NCBI GenBank assembly: GCA_022579005.1
Contig: MU401626.1
Location: forward strand, 20,416 to 84,415
DNA from: Poronia punctata
Lineage: Eukaryota > Ascomycota > Sordariomycetes > Xylariales > Xylariaceae
Direction: 5' to 3'
DNA: 64,000 bases
Made by a program: the position numbers and the translations under genes. Positions 42,354 to 55,532 of this stretch are shown here, piece by piece. Under the pieces are notes generated by a model. The model saw only the letters and a list, made by a program, of their open reading frames with translations, did no database searches and was not told the origin of the DNA. Numbering within the stretch: the stretch's first letter is position 1; each line of letters opens with the position of its first letter.

Positions 42354-45300
42354 TAATAATTTTAACTTAACTAGGTTTATTATTTAAATAAATTATTAAA
42401 ATAGCAAAGCTAACTTTAGCGCTATAATTAACTAGTTAGTTAAAAAGTTTTATTACTTTATTAATAGCTATTATATTAACAAAAGTTAAATAAATAAACA
42501 AACTTTATAATAATTATAATATAGTAATACTTTTTAATAAAAGTAAAGCAAATTTGTTTATATTATAGCACTAAGCTTTAAAACTAATAGTTATACTTTT
42601 TATATTTTTATAGTAATAAAAACAATATTATAAACAATATATACAAGCTAACTAAAATTAACTTAATAAAGTATATTTAAACTAAAAACTATTAAATTTA
42701 GCTTTTAAGCTTATAAGTTATTAAAAAAAAAATAAACAAAAATATTAAATAAATAATAAAAATAAAAATAATAATAAAAGCTAAAAAAAAACTAAGCTAT
42801 AGCTTTAAAGCTAGCAAATAAGCAATAAAAGCGCTATAAGGTATATTAACGCGTAACATTATAAAAAATTAGTTTATAAGCTTTAAAGTTAGCTAATTTG
42901 TTTAAAAACGCAATAAAAAGTTAGTTAGCAAGCTTTAAGTATAGTTAAAAAAGTAAAAAAAAGTAAGTAACCTTTTTTAAAAAAAAAAATTTACGTTAGC
43001 TATAGCTATATAGCTTATATATAAATTAGCAAATTAACCTTATAATATATCTTTTTTTATAATATAAATAACTTATTTTTTATATAGTTTATATAGTAAA
43101 TTTGCTATTTATACTATAAACAATAATATATATAGTTTTTTTTATACATTAATATATTAAATATACTAGTATAAAAAATTAAATTTTTATAGTTACTTTA
43201 TTATTAACTTTACTTATTTTGTTTTTTAACACTACTTATTAACCTTTATACTAAGTATTTTTTAAATTTTTTATTAACTAACGTTTATTATTAATATAAT
43301 AAACTTTAAGTATAGTAATACTAAAATTTTATTATTTTTATTTTTATAATATAAAACGTTTTTTAGTTACTTTGCAGCTATTTAAGCTTATAGTATTATT
43401 TATAGCTATAGCGTAATTTTTACACTTTTATACTAAAATAAAAATAAAGTAGCAATAAAATATAAAGTTTTATATAATAAAGCTAAAGCGTTTAAGTTTA
43501 AAGCCTTTTTATATATAAGAAAATTTACGTTAAAAAAACTAACTATAAATTTAAAAGCGCTACTAAACTTAGTAATAGCTACTAATATTTTAAAGTTATT
43601 AAATTTTATTATAACTACTTTTTATTAAATAACTTAAAAAATTACTATACTTATTAAGCTTTTATAACTACTTAATAAAAGGTAATAAAACATAGCGTTA
43701 CTATTTATAAATTATATACTAAAATTTATACTAACTTACTTACTACTAACTTTAACTATATAGCTACTATAAAAAACGTTAATAATTACGCTTTTACTTA
43801 TTAAAAAAAGCAAAAAAAAGTTTTTAGTAATGCCTTTAAAATCTTAATATAGCTATAAGCAAAAAACAATATATTTAGCATACTTTTAGTTAAAAATAAA
43901 TACTTAGTTAGTTTATTTTAGTTTTTTTATTAATATTAAAAAATATATAAACGCTATAATAAGCTTATTATAATAAATTTTACTTATTACGTTTATAAAT
44001 ATAATATACTATTACTTTAACTTAATAGCATTATATTAGTTAGCACTTATTTTAGTATTAGTTATGCTTTAATTTTTAATAAGTAAACTACTATAATATA
44101 ATAAGCTTTAAAGTATATTAATATGCTATAAAAACAGCTAAATATAGCTTATTTACTTTGCGTTATAGTAACTAACTATTTTTTTGCTAAAAAAAGCGCT
44201 ATTTAAATAGTATAAAGTAACTATATATAATAATAACTATGCTTATAGCATATTATAAAAAACGTTTATACTAGTATTAATATAAAGTAAAAAAAAAAAG
44301 CTACTAAGATTTAAGCTAATATAAATTTTTTTTTTATTAAGCAATAAAGTAGTTTTTAATATAAAATATATAGCTAAAAAAATAGCTATTGCTTTAAATC
44401 TAACGCTTTATAAGTTTTTAGCCTTTTATAAATATATTTATAGCGCTAACAAAGTTTGCTATATAAAAGCACGTTTTTATAATAGCAAGCTTGCTATTAA
44501 CTACTTTATTAATAGCGTTTTAACGCTTTAAAAGCATATAGCACATATAAAGTTGCTAATAATAGTAATAAAGTATTAAAATAACTTTTAAAGCAAATTT
44601 GCAAACTAAAAATTAATTATTAACTATTTTAATAATACTTATATAAGCTATAAAAAAAAGTAGTATATTATATTTATATAAAGCTACTATAATTTTAAAG
44701 TAATAAGTTTATTAAAATTAAAATTAGCTTATTATAAAGTTTAAACTTAACTTTAAAACGCTTTTATTAGTATTACTATACTTATAAAAGTTATTTATAA
44801 TTTTAGTAAGCAAAAATAGCGTAAATAAAAAAAAAAGGTTAGGTTATAATAATAATATATAAAAACTACTTATTTTTTTATTAAAATGTTTATAAATAAA
44901 AAGTAATTTTTTATAATAAGCTAGCTAGCGCTTAAAAAAGCTTATAAATAATATAACTATACTATTAAAATATATTATAAAAAAAATATTAATACTTTAA
45001 AGTATATAAGTAAGCTTTTAAAGTTTGCTAAAAAAAATAGTAGCTAACTATAATATAAAGAATTATTTTAAGTAAATAAGTATTTTATATTAGCATATAT
45101 TATATAAGCAATTTAAGCTTAAAATTTGCAGCAAAAAGCAAGTTTAATATATTTTTATATATAAAAGCAAAAAGTTAAAAAAAGTAATTTTAATTTTTAT
45201 TAGTAGTTATAAGCTAGCATATAAACTAAAAATATTAACTTTTTTATGCTTATATAAAATTTAATTTTATAGCTTTAGTATTATTAAGCTAAAAATACTA

Positions 45301-46062
45301 TTAACTTTGCTAAAATATATATTAATAATAATATAATTTAGCAGCACTTATAATAAATATAAACTAGCAGCTGCTAAATACTTTACTATAAAAAAATTAA
45401 ACTTTATAAAAGCGCTACTATATGCTAATAAATAACTATAATAAAAGCATATTAAATAGCGCAAAAAAAAATATAGCTAGTATAACTATATTAAAAAATA
45501 AAAAAATTTAGTTTATTAAAATATAAGTTTATAACTTAGTTAAATTATAAATATTAGCAATAATACTAGTAATATAAAATTAAGTTATTTTTATAATACT
45601 AGTAGCACTATATTAAAAAATAAAAGTAAAAATAGCTTTAATATATAAAATATTGCTAGTGCTATAATATTAGTAAATAAAAATAGCTTTACTTATATTA
45701 GTAATAATAAAAATACTTTTGCTAGCATACTAAATATAAACTAAAAAACTAGTACTTTTTAAGTAGCTTAGTAAGCTAGCGCTACTATAATAGCAAGTAA
45801 ACTACTATAAAATATAGTAATAAAGCTTTAATAGCAAATATTATAAGCTTTATTAAATAAAATACTTTATTTATAATAGTATATTATATATTTATTATAA
45901 AATTTTTATAAAAACTTAATTATACGCTTTTTTTTTTAATAACAAAATTACTAATATTTGCTATATAAACATATTATTATAAAAAGTTATAAACACACTA
46001 AAATTTCTAACTTTATAGTTTTTTTACTTAAGTATATAAAAGTCTATTATAATAAATATATT

Positions 46063-46205
46063 TTAAGTTACTTATTTTTCTAAGTACTGGTATATAGCTA
46101 CCTCTATTTAAATCTACATACAAAATAGGTGGCATAATAGACTATTGCAGCCTAAGTAAAAAACTCCTTAGATGTAGGAATTTTTTAAGGTAGACGTAGG
46201 TAAGC
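46063..46205 (-). repeat. Right terminal inverted repeat of the relic
   Basis: The inverted counterpart of 41305-41447, followed by TA at 46206-46207. Confidence 0.85.
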
Positions 46206-48503
46206 TACACAATTGGACGTTCTCCATTGGAATCGTCAAATGAGCAAATGCTCGGATCGCACCGATCAATCATAATAAACAAGGTTCCGTGACAGACAAC
46301 AATTTCGCGATAAATACTGTCGTATCGTCAAACTAGCGGCTATTCTAGCATGCCACATCTCTATAATACTAGTGCGGTAGCTAGGAAATCCACCTATAAA
46401 TATGTGTGTGCATAGGCAGCTAGGTGTCCTCTTGTGAGTTGTGACCGACCGGCTTCGACTATAATTACTAGTGGCGTCGGTGACAGATTCACTTTACTAG
46501 CACAGGCTGCGAAAAGGAGATCCCCAGCATCCGGACAATCGACAGGTTCATACTGATTTCCTAGAGGCTCTTGAAAACTACGAGTACACTCGGCGCCTAG
46601 TGGACCCCACCAAAAGTGGGATAGGTATCACCAATAACGAAGGAACCTCTTATTGAACAACTCTGGCAGTGTGTGGTGCCAGTGGTAACTTGTAAGTTCG
46701 TTATCACTATTAGATAGATGAACATGTATGAGGGATGTGCTCTTCATATAATTATCATGCGCGTAGATAGATAATGCTTGTATTTCGACAGCTTGAGCCA
46801 AGAACGAAGAAAAGACAACGAAAACTGGGTAAAATTACTTAATGATTAGCATGCATGTTCTACAAACCACGACGGGTGTCGGGAATTTTGCTAAAGAAAC
46901 GTGGGGAATGATTGGCCGGTAATTCCAGATTCCGAACGATCAACCTCGATCTGGGTGGGTGGGAGTGTTTCGTTATTGATCGAGATGGGCCAGCCAATAC
47001 CCGACATCGATAATGGGGGGGTTGATGCTACATCTCAAGCCCAAGGAAACTCACGAGATTATGGGTATTGACTCGGATTTTCTAATTCATCGGCATGAGG
47101 GGTATACGGACCGTGTCGTTTCTAGGCGCTGGGTATGCAGATGTCTATTATTACGTATAGGATTAAAAGCGACACGGTCGCGTAGCCCTCCACTTTTAGA
47201 AACTAACGGCAATAAAGATAGGAGCAGTACCGAGAAAAAATCGTCGAAATTCGGTGAGGCTTTGTAAATGTCGGTATAGTTGAGGCCGGCCGTGCCATAC
47301 ACGGTGCTTGTAATATTATCTGTAACTCAAACCGGGGAGTATATCTAAGCTGCCTTGGGGAACAAAGGGATTTCACGGAACTCCAGTGCAAGAGCAATGT
47401 ACTCGTAGGTATCTGGGTAGCAAAAACTCACATTCGTCACGTATTCTGCGTATTTATGAGAGACAGGCCGGTTTTACCTCATCTACCTAGTTACTATTGT
47501 ACTAATTCCTATCACCCGCCACTTTGATTACTTGAACATTGACCTCCTGTCCGTCAAGTAACCGTATTGGTCCCAAGCCACTTTCATTGCCTGCCTTGAC
47601 CATGCATCTGAAACATTCGGCCGGCCCGAAGCCTTGAATTTGCGTATACCCCGGCAAGTTTAAGCTTTCTTCCCTGCATGAATAGGTACCTAAGAAAATA
47701 GCAAACTCACCATCTCCAAATCCCAAGACTCAAAACTCAAGGGACAGTGAGTGGAGGTATATGCAAACTAGATATATAAATATAGATATGACCGTGCTGT
47801 TGCCGCGAAAGCAATGCGCTTGGATATTGCACCACTATCATTCCTAAAGAACCGTAAGACGAACTATGCTAGGCTGTATCTCAGTCCCGATCAAACCTCA
47901 AGTTAAAGACGGCTTGATAATACACATGGATTAGACATCATCCAACAGCGTGGTTCATAATGTTTACCCCCTTTCAGCGAGCGGAATAAGTGCCCCCTGA
48001 AACTGGAACATACGGATTCCGGTTGTCACAGTCTTATACGACAGTCTCGGTTATTATCGGTCGTTGCTGATATGGAAACATGATCTTAGCCCTGAAGGAC
48101 ACCTAGCTTTCCTTCCTGAATGTAGACATAACTCAGGGCCACGCACACACATCACGCTGAAACCTGATGGCTCCGGAAAGTATCCGGCATCGGGGCAAAA
48201 GAGGAACGCGATCAGCCCCTAACGTGACCCGGGACGTATGTTAGTCCCGTCCGCGGGAAGCAGCGTCTTCGCGTGCAAGACCGCACCAAGCCCGCAAATG
48301 TTGGATAGTTCGTCGTCTCAAGCTCCGGCCCTTTCTACCACTCACCAGACCGGAACTAATCCAGGGGGGCGGACTCATGCCTTATGCTGGCACCAAGCAT
48401 GGCGCTCTACGTGAGCGGCTTAAGATACTCGCTAGACAAGGAGGTATAGCAGATCATATGCACTATCCGACAGTGGGCCGGGGCCGGCTCGTTCCGAGTC
48501 ACT
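46206..48503. other. 2.3-kb gene-poor stretch right of the relic
   Basis: Normal base composition resumes abruptly. No supported gene. A 30-codon fragment (about 46555-46650, plus; reads FLEALENYEYTRRLVDPTKS) ends in a stop and could be a relic. ORFs 47013-47267 and 47502-47726 show no family features. Confidence 0.5.
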
Positions 48504-49195
48504 TCATATCTCCTCTCTAGCCTTTTCCGCTCGTCTTACAGTCCGTTCGGCCTTCTCTATTTTGTCCTCTACCCCGGCTACAAAGTCCGAGTAGGTCAAC
48601 ATGCCCTGTTCGTACCATTGTCGAACAACAAGCTCGCTTCGGGCTCTGAGTTCAGCGATTTCTGCGGCTTGCGCCACCTGCGTCGCTTCAATGCCCTTCA
48701 TTCGGGGGAGCAAGGCAGCTAGACTAGCGCTATGAGCTGTGTCAGGCACAGGAGTATCGGATATTGCGGTTAGCGCTGACGCAGTAGCTGGGTATGAGGA
48801 TGCAGCAGATAGGACAATGGCGCGAAGTGACTCGAGTGACAGTTCCGGCGGAGGTTGTGAAGCGGGAGAGGGGTGAAAGAGGGTTGGGTTCGATCTATCT
48901 ATTTAGTCATAATCAGTTAAAAAGCAATACGACGCGCACGCATCTGTTGGCGCTACCATCGGAGCTGACAGGAATGATAGGTCCGGCCCTACTTACAGAG
49001 TTTTAGCAGATCGCCATATGCGCGAACATGCTGTAGAAGTTTGGAGAAGCGGTATTCCAGATCTTGCAGGCCGCGTACTGCGGTAGTCTTGGAGTTCGGT
49101 ATTGAGTGACCGTGTAGTAGGTGCTCAATTCGCAATAGCCTCGCTTCCAGCAGTGATATGGTAGATAGCGTCGTGTCGTCGAGCGGTGAATCCAT
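48504..49195 (-). CDS. ro-3: Dynactin subunit p22/p24 (nuclear distribution protein RO-3 type)
   Basis: Minus-strand exons 49195-48997 and 48898-48504 give 197 aa, the usual length. The N-terminus DDTTLSTISLLEARLLRIEHLLHGH and LQDLEYRFSKLLQHVRAYGDLLKLY match the dynactin p24 shoulder subunit. The join at the intron gives LKLYRSNPTLFHP, corresponding to the conserved YKxxPxLF element. This fixes the acceptor at 48899-48900 (TAG) rather than a nearby TAG. The second exon continues LSLESLRAIVLSAASSYPATASALTAI, VPRMK-like LLPRMKGIEATQVAQAAEIAELRARSE and a basic coiled-coil tail. The protein helps connect dynein-dynactin to cargo and nuclei in hyphae. ATG 49195 is chosen over the upstream in-frame ATG at 49444 because the family starts there. 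Confidence 0.88.
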
Positions 49196-49933
49196 TTGAT
49201 ACTGCACCACTAGGTATGACCTAGCAAGGCGAGTTGTGCAACCACAGGTCGAGCTCCCGATGTATCCTGTAAATTGACTTTGAATCTGTAAAGGCCGTCC
49301 GTCGTACTCGATGTCAGGAGCTTTGTTTAGCCCGCGAGCATATTGATGTTGTTTATGTTCGTTGGTCCGGTACCTGCATCCCCCTTCCCCAGATTTCAGA
49401 CTGCTGCTTGGTCGCCAACTACGTAAAGCTGCTAACACAAACAAGGGGGGACAATTGCTGCCTTCGGCAAGAGGGCGGGCGCTTGTGAATATTGTGGAGA
49501 TTAACCGGTTCTACCCATCGTCCTCTAACCCAGTGTAGTAAAGTCTTGTCCCCAATGCTACGACATAGCCATCTCAGTGGCTCCTTTACCAGTCACGACA
49601 GCTGGCATGTCTAACTTCTTGCAAATCTATTGTTAGATCAACTTCAACTACCTACAACTCAATCGAATTATTAAACAGGTACCGACGCGCGACCTATATC
49701 TTCACCGTTCCTCCCAGCTCGCCTTCTCCTGATAAAAAAAGAGACCAGATCAGCATCGAACTCGACAGGGAAACTGGATGGCTGCCTTGGTCGATAGTCG
49801 AACTACGCCGACTTGTCATTCTTGACGTTCGGTTTGACCGCCTGTATTACACCGTCATTGTCGATTCTCAGCATCTAGTCGGAACCAAAAAGGTCGTCCG
49901 TACGAGCAGACTTGTCTGGCCATTCTCTAGGCT
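49196..49933. promoter_or_regulatory. Divergent region dynactin p24 / amino-acid transporter
   Basis: 738 bp between divergent starts. No extra gene supported. It includes both promoters. Confidence 0.5.
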
Positions 49934-51854
49934 ATGCCGAGTTATTCGGCAATCACACATGAGGGTAGCACCGCCCCTAGCGCAGGCACCAGTGCATCCG
50001 GGGATATGGCAAGGTTGGTCCCACATGTGCATTCCGCGTGGCCGCATTGCTTAAGCGTTGCTAACTCTTTTTCACTCCCTTATCTCCAGTCACAGGAATC
50101 GGAGAGGGAAACCTCACCCCAAAGATGGCGGCGGTGGTTCAGCCTCGATGTTTAGTAGCGTCACCAACTTGCTCAATACCAGTACGTCTCAACCCCGAAA
50201 GCCCGATCACCTGGCAATCATGCCCGCATATAAAGCCCCCTGAAACCGGACGCCTGACACATATCTCTAGTTCTGGGTGCTGGCACCCTAGCGATGCCTT
50301 CAGCGCTATCGCATTTTGGCATGGTCTTTGGCATAATCGTCATGCTTTGGTCGGCATTCACATCTGCCTTCGGCCTGTACCTCCAATCCCGCTGCGCTCG
50401 ATACCTCGACCGTGGCTCATCCTCATTCTTTGCACTGTCGCAATTGACATATCCAAATGCTGCCGTCATATTTGATGCGGCAATCGCCATCAAGTGCTTC
50501 GGAGTGGGCGTGTCATACATGATAATCATTGGTGACTTGATGCCGGGCGTCATCGAAGGCTTTGATGGCCGGGCGGCAGCAGTGGGCTATCTGATGGACC
50601 GGAATTTCTGGATCACGGTATTCATGCTGGCCATCATTCCCTTGAGCTTTTTGCGCCGTCTCGACTCCCTCAAATACACTAGCATAGTTGCTCTTATCGC
50701 CATTGGCTATCTCATCGTTCTTGTTGTCTATCATTTTGCTTCAGATGTCCTTGCCCCAAGAGAGAAGATTCGTATTATTCAGTGGGCTGGCCCTGTCGAA
50801 GCGCTCGCAAGTTTGCCCGTGGTAATTTTCGCCTACACGTGCCACCAGAATATGTTTTCCATCCTCAACGAAATCAAAGATAATTCGCCCAAAAGGTAAG
50901 ATTACAAAGCTATTTCTACGAGTGCCCTATTTGACCTTAGTCGCTAATGTAGATGACATAGTATAATCGGCGTGCTTTTCTCTAGCATTGGATCAGCTGC
51001 TGGTGTCTATGTTTTAGTCTCCATTACTGGCTACTTGACGTTTGGTAATGACATTACTGGCAACATTGTTTCAATGTGTAAGTTGCTTTCCCCTCGTATT
51101 TCTGCCCTGGCCTAGGCTGACTAACAATGTTGAAGATGCCCCGTCAATTGCCTCCACCATTGCGAAGGCAGCTATTGTTGTCCTCGTAACGTTCTCGGTC
51201 CCCCTGCAGATCCACCCTTGCCGAGCGTCCGTAGACGCCGTTCTGAAATGGCGGCCAAATGCCATTTCTGGGCCCCAAGGCCGGACAACTTCTCCCAACA
51301 GTCGATTACTTCTTCCCACGGCGGTACGATCAGACCACGGCCCCTCAGCTCCCATGTCCGAGATACGCTTTGCCATTCTCACAACAGTCCTACTTGTCCT
51401 GGCTTATACATGCGCTCTTACTGTTACCTCATTGGAAAGGGTACTGGCATATGTAGGGTCCACGGGAAGTACCGCCATCAGCTTCATTTTGCCCGGCCTT
51501 TTCTACTACAAAATCTCGGACCCGGATTCGATACATCATCAGAGATTGGCCAAAGAGGATGATGATGCCTTATCAACGACCGCGTCTGATGACGAGGAGG
51601 ATGTCAACGATATTGATGACGCAGAAGCTATATTGGGCGCCAGCGTGTCCAGTATCCGAAGTGGAACAAGTGGTATTAGTGCAAGGAATAAAGCGCCAAA
51701 ATCACCATGGCGGTGGCGGAACAAGTGGAGATGGGATATGGAACATTTAAATCCCATTCATCTCAGGAGAGCATCGTTGGCTCTAGCCATCTACGGGTTT
51801 TGTGTCATGCTGGTATGCTTGGCCATGAATATGGTAGGAACCTACGCTCATTAA
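49934..51854 (+). CDS. Amino-acid transporter, AAAP family (vacuolar AVT-like)
   Basis: Five exons (49934-50013, 50090-50181, 50271-50895, 50962-51077 and 51136-51854) give 543 aa. A short polar N-terminus is followed by SASMFSSVTNLLNT joined across intron 2 to ILGAGTLAMPSALSHFG, the hallmark first helix of AAAP/SLC38-type carriers. About 11 membrane helices follow. IKCFGVGVSYMIIIGDLMP and VEALASLPVVIFAYTCHQNMFSILNEI are typical of fungal AVT5/6-like vacuolar exporters. A large acidic loop (about residues 440-480, EDDDALSTTASDDEEDVNDIDDAE region) precedes the last two helices, and the end is VGTYAH. The joins YAPSIAS and PKSIIGVLFSS keep the frame. Expected role: proton-coupled amino-acid movement across the vacuolar membrane. 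Plasma-membrane placement cannot be excluded. Confidence 0.88.
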
Positions 51855-52775
51855 AAGAAGGGTTGCCCCAACAACTATTTTATTAGGCTGGCACTTATCA
51901 CGGCTTTTCAACCCTTTTTCTATAAAGGCTGTTGGATTTACGATATATTAGGCACGTTATTAATATGGATCATTAGGAGTTGGTTGCATATACCATCATC
52001 ATCGTCATCATCATCAACTAACGTATCTTTATTGTTTCGCTTTAGACTCTGGCGTTTTTTAGGGGTTTGTTTTGCCTATACGTACACCTTTCTTTTCCTC
52101 TTGTATATAAAATCATCCATAGTAAATGAGAAGTAATAGAATACAATGGTTTTCTCATATACCTATACCTATATCTATATATCAGAGTCTGAAGTTCACA
52201 TATACCTACCTTTTTGCAAGGTGAGCTTTAGCAACTCCATAAGTGAAATAACTGTAGAGCAAACCAAAGTAATAATCTGCTGTATGCTGTATGAACTCTA
52301 CATACTTAGGTAACCAATCTCCCCCTCCGTTGGACTTGCCTGCAAAGTAGAAACAATAATACGTATGTTGAAATAATTTTTCTCCTTCACACTCATTCTT
52401 GACGCTAAACATGAAGCCTCCCCACCTTAATCTTCAGATCACACCACCACCAAGATACACAACTCTTCTAATTACTAACCGACTGATAGAAGTCGCTCCT
52501 TACAAAGTCACCACTACCAGATAAGGGCCGTGATAGGTATGGGTCTCAGCGTCTGTTGCGGGCGAGTTATGAGATCATTTACATAACGAGTTGGCCTGAG
52601 GAATGATGGCGTCAAAGCCGTTTGCAAATGTTATTAACTGTTGGGCTCTACAAACCGTTCGCTTCCAACGCTGACAGATGAAGACCTTGTATAAACCAAC
52701 TAAAAGAGCCTACAACGCTATACTCCCTGAATAATGCAGTTTCTAACCTCTGTAAAACAACCCCAAAAAAGAAAT
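51855..52775. other. Convergent intergenic, transporter / unknown gene
   Basis: 920 bp, AT-leaning. Contains an imperfect ATC/TCA trinucleotide run (about 51990-52016). No gene supported. Confidence 0.5.
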
Positions 52776-54149
52776 TCAGAAAAAGAAGTTCACCAGTGCA
52801 TTGTCCATGCCTTCAAATTCCCGCCTTATGCCCTTCTCCAAGATCATAAGCGCCTCACTAGCCACGACCGTGACGCTTCTCAAAGTGGAAATAGGTATAT
52901 TCGCCGACACCGCCTCGGCCCGCCTTCGCACAACCCCATTCCAATCTCTCCGAACGAGCTCCACTGCATTGGTGTCAGTTCTCCAATGATCAACATATAT
53001 GAAGAACTTCTTATCAAAGCCGTCGACAAAGCGGTATCTTCGGCAGATGAATGGAAATAGCTGCGCAGCAGAAAAAAGCTGGTACTCCTTATCCATCACG
53101 ATCACCCGCTCTTCCCCTGGCATCCGGCTTAATGCCAATGGGTCAATGGAAAGACATCCGAAATCGAGCGACCTGAGAAAGACAGCAAAGACGGGCTGCC
53201 TGACAATGTCTAAGGGAGGCCAGACCGGCGGGGTACAGTTGGCTAGGGTCAAATACCGCGTGCCGATACCGTCATCGCGTTGGTATGGAATGCGGAGGTA
53301 TGACACGCCTCCCGAAATTTCCGAAATGGAAAAATCGTAAACTTCGGATACTCTGGCCATTATCATGCCGTTTTCTTCCGGGTCTAGGCTGTCTATTATA
53401 ATGAGATGGGTTTTGTGAAGGTAGCGGTTCTTCAGGCAGCATGAGGGATGCAGCTGGGCGGCTTGATATACGAGGCTGGGAAAGTTCGGAAAAGGTGGTT
53501 TGCCACCTGGTTTGTTGCAAGTTATGTAACGAGGCTTGAGTATGCTCGGTATGCAGCAGTACAACCGCTCGCCCCCTTTTATCTTGAACCCTGGGTCCAG
53601 GTGTTCGATGACTGTAGCTACGGGCAAACCTTCCGGGATGTAGACGGGGATCTGGTAGCTCGGGTTTGTGTTTCCTGCATCGTACCTCCAACCACCTGCA
53701 TCCTCGACAATGCCGGTGTGAATGCGTTTCTCTTCAACCTAGGAAGAGGCGCGTGCTTGCAGTCTCGTTAGGGTCAGACCAACATCGGAGGCTCTTATGC
53801 GGAACGAGTCAACGCTGCACCAATCATCCTCTACGACGACCGCCACCAGTATGACACCTGTTGTCTCCCACTCTCTCTCAGCGGCCACGATAAAGTATGT
53901 GGGGTCAAAGGTTCTTTTAGCCCGCAGCTCCATATGAAGGAGTAAGGCGATGCACAGTCGGGTGATGATAACACGCGACCGCGGAGCTACTTGCACGATG
54001 GCGACCGGGCGGAACGGGGCCGCAAGGGCGTCAACTTCGGTGGATAACTGGGACTTGGTCGGTTCGAGATTGTCTGTTCCGCATACGGCCTTGACTCTTT
54101 GGATCTCAGTCCAGGGGAAGCAATTGAGACGGTAGATGGCTACCGGCAT
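52776..54149 (-). CDS. Hypothetical protein, 442 aa
   Basis: Two minus-strand exons proposed: 54149-53784 and 53738-52776. The intron is 45 nt (donor GTTGGT, branch CCTAACG, acceptor CCTAG). It removes the stop of the upstream frame and joins ..FRIRASD to VEEKRIHTGIVEDAG. The second exon frame is open for over 320 codons, with a globular-protein look: IPVYIPEGLPVATVIEHLDPGF, YLHKTHLIIIDSLDPEENG, RIPYQRDDGIGTRYLTLANC. No signal peptide or membrane segment; the first exon has one hydrophobic stretch (ITRLCIALLLHMEL). No family was recognised. Such large unknown proteins are common in this group of fungi, sometimes as expanded families. If the intron is wrong, two shorter ORFs remain. Confidence 0.6.
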
Positions 54150-55532
54150 CTAGCCTATAGTCACATCGTCGTAGGTCGACAAGCAAACCGGTATTCTTTT
54201 TGGTAAGGTAAGGTCTGGGCCTTCAGACATGATTGGTATCTCCTTGGGCTCCACCTTTAAGTAAGGCAAGTAAATATCTCTAATACTCGGATCAGTGTGT
54301 GTGAGGGGGGCGGTAACAAAGGAGATGATAATGAAGGGGGTGGTACTGAAGAAGGGGAATAGATATTGGCTCACACGTACCTAGTGTGGGAGGAGCTCCT
54401 CCCTCCTTCCAGATACCTCATCGCTACATAGAAGTCTTGAGGAAGCCGCAACTTCCTACTTACATGGTACCTACTTGCTCAACAATACCTACATGTACAT
54501 TTCATGTTATATTTGTGTTCGAGAGGTATTTGGTACCTAGGTACCTGCTTCCGTCATCTAATCTTCCCAAGAAATGCATGGCATGATCAGAAATAAATCA
54601 GAAGGCCGACCTTAAACCCAACGACAAAGATATGACTGACATCAGCTGCGTATCCCACATGCCCTTTCGGCATTCCTCGCATGGAGGAAGGTCAACTCGG
54701 CCAAGATAATGCAGGTACGCTCGGCTACATCTAGAACAAAATTGACAACGTATATATATCGAAGGACATGACTTCTTTTTGCAGCGTTCTTGGATAATGA
54801 TGTGTAAAGAGAGTGACTACCTACCTTTACATAAGGTACATATGCTGGAGTGTGTCCCGAATGGGTTTGTATTGTTAGGTATGTAGGTAGGTAGGTATGT
54901 AGGTATGTAGGTATGTAGGTATGTAGGTATGTAGGTATGTATGTATGTATGTAGGTACTCTTTGGGATGATTATTTGTGCTGCCATCAAATCCAACCTTA
55001 CATGACTTGGAGGTACACCTGCCTCCGTGTGAATAAGATAGAGAGATCTCTATGCAAAAGTTGTTAGTCCCGTGGTATGTGGTAACATATCAAGGCCAAA
55101 AAGGCCAGAAGATGAGATGATACAGAACAGCATTGTTGAGGGCTTCGGTCGTGCATGCCGAATGCGTACTTCGGTGGTAGTAGGTAGTACCAGTGGCATT
55201 AACGGCATATATGTTATCCACGACATATGTGTAATAAAGGACAGTTATAAAGGAGCTGGAGGTGGTTTATTGTATTGAAGGGTGGTATCTATCTAGTTGT
55301 GGCCTCCGAGGAGTACCTCGCTCAATCTTGGGGAGATCAGGGTATGTATCGCTGCCACTGTGGGTCCGCGTGGCGCTACTATCGTAATAGTGATGTTTCA
55401 TTTCATTTTATGAATAACTGTGTGTTCGTCTCTTCGAATGGTGGCAGATTGAGGATCGTGATGGGGGTATATGTTGTCTAATGTTGTAATGTTCGTCCAA
55501 TCTCGTGAATGGGTAATTGCTAATCGCGCTGG
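54150..55532. other. 1.4-kb intergenic with microsatellite
   Basis: No gene supported. Contains the GTAG/GTAT repeat at about 54880-54957 and multiple GGTACCTAGGTACC-type palindromes near 54530-54548. Confidence 0.55.
54880..54957. repeat. (GTAG/GTAT) tetranucleotide microsatellite
   Basis: About 19 tetranucleotide units alternating TAGG and TATG. Non-coding, likely polymorphic in length. Confidence 0.85.

Larger units (their letters stand above)
41305..46205. mobile_element. RIP-mutated TIR DNA transposon relic, ~4.9 kb
   Basis: The extremely AT-rich block is bounded by matching inverted ends: 41305 onward (GCCTACCTACGT...) and the complement of 46205 backward (GCTTACCTACGT...). The ends align without gaps for about 143 nt. 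TA flanks both ends (41303-41304 and 46206-46207), consistent with a TA target-site duplication as in Tc1/mariner-like elements. The element is long for that group, so nested insertions or another superfamily are possible. Mismatches between the ends are all transitions. No reading frame of useful length survives inside, so no transposase can be assigned. The interior base composition and dinucleotide bias indicate RIP-type inactivation. Confidence 0.85.
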
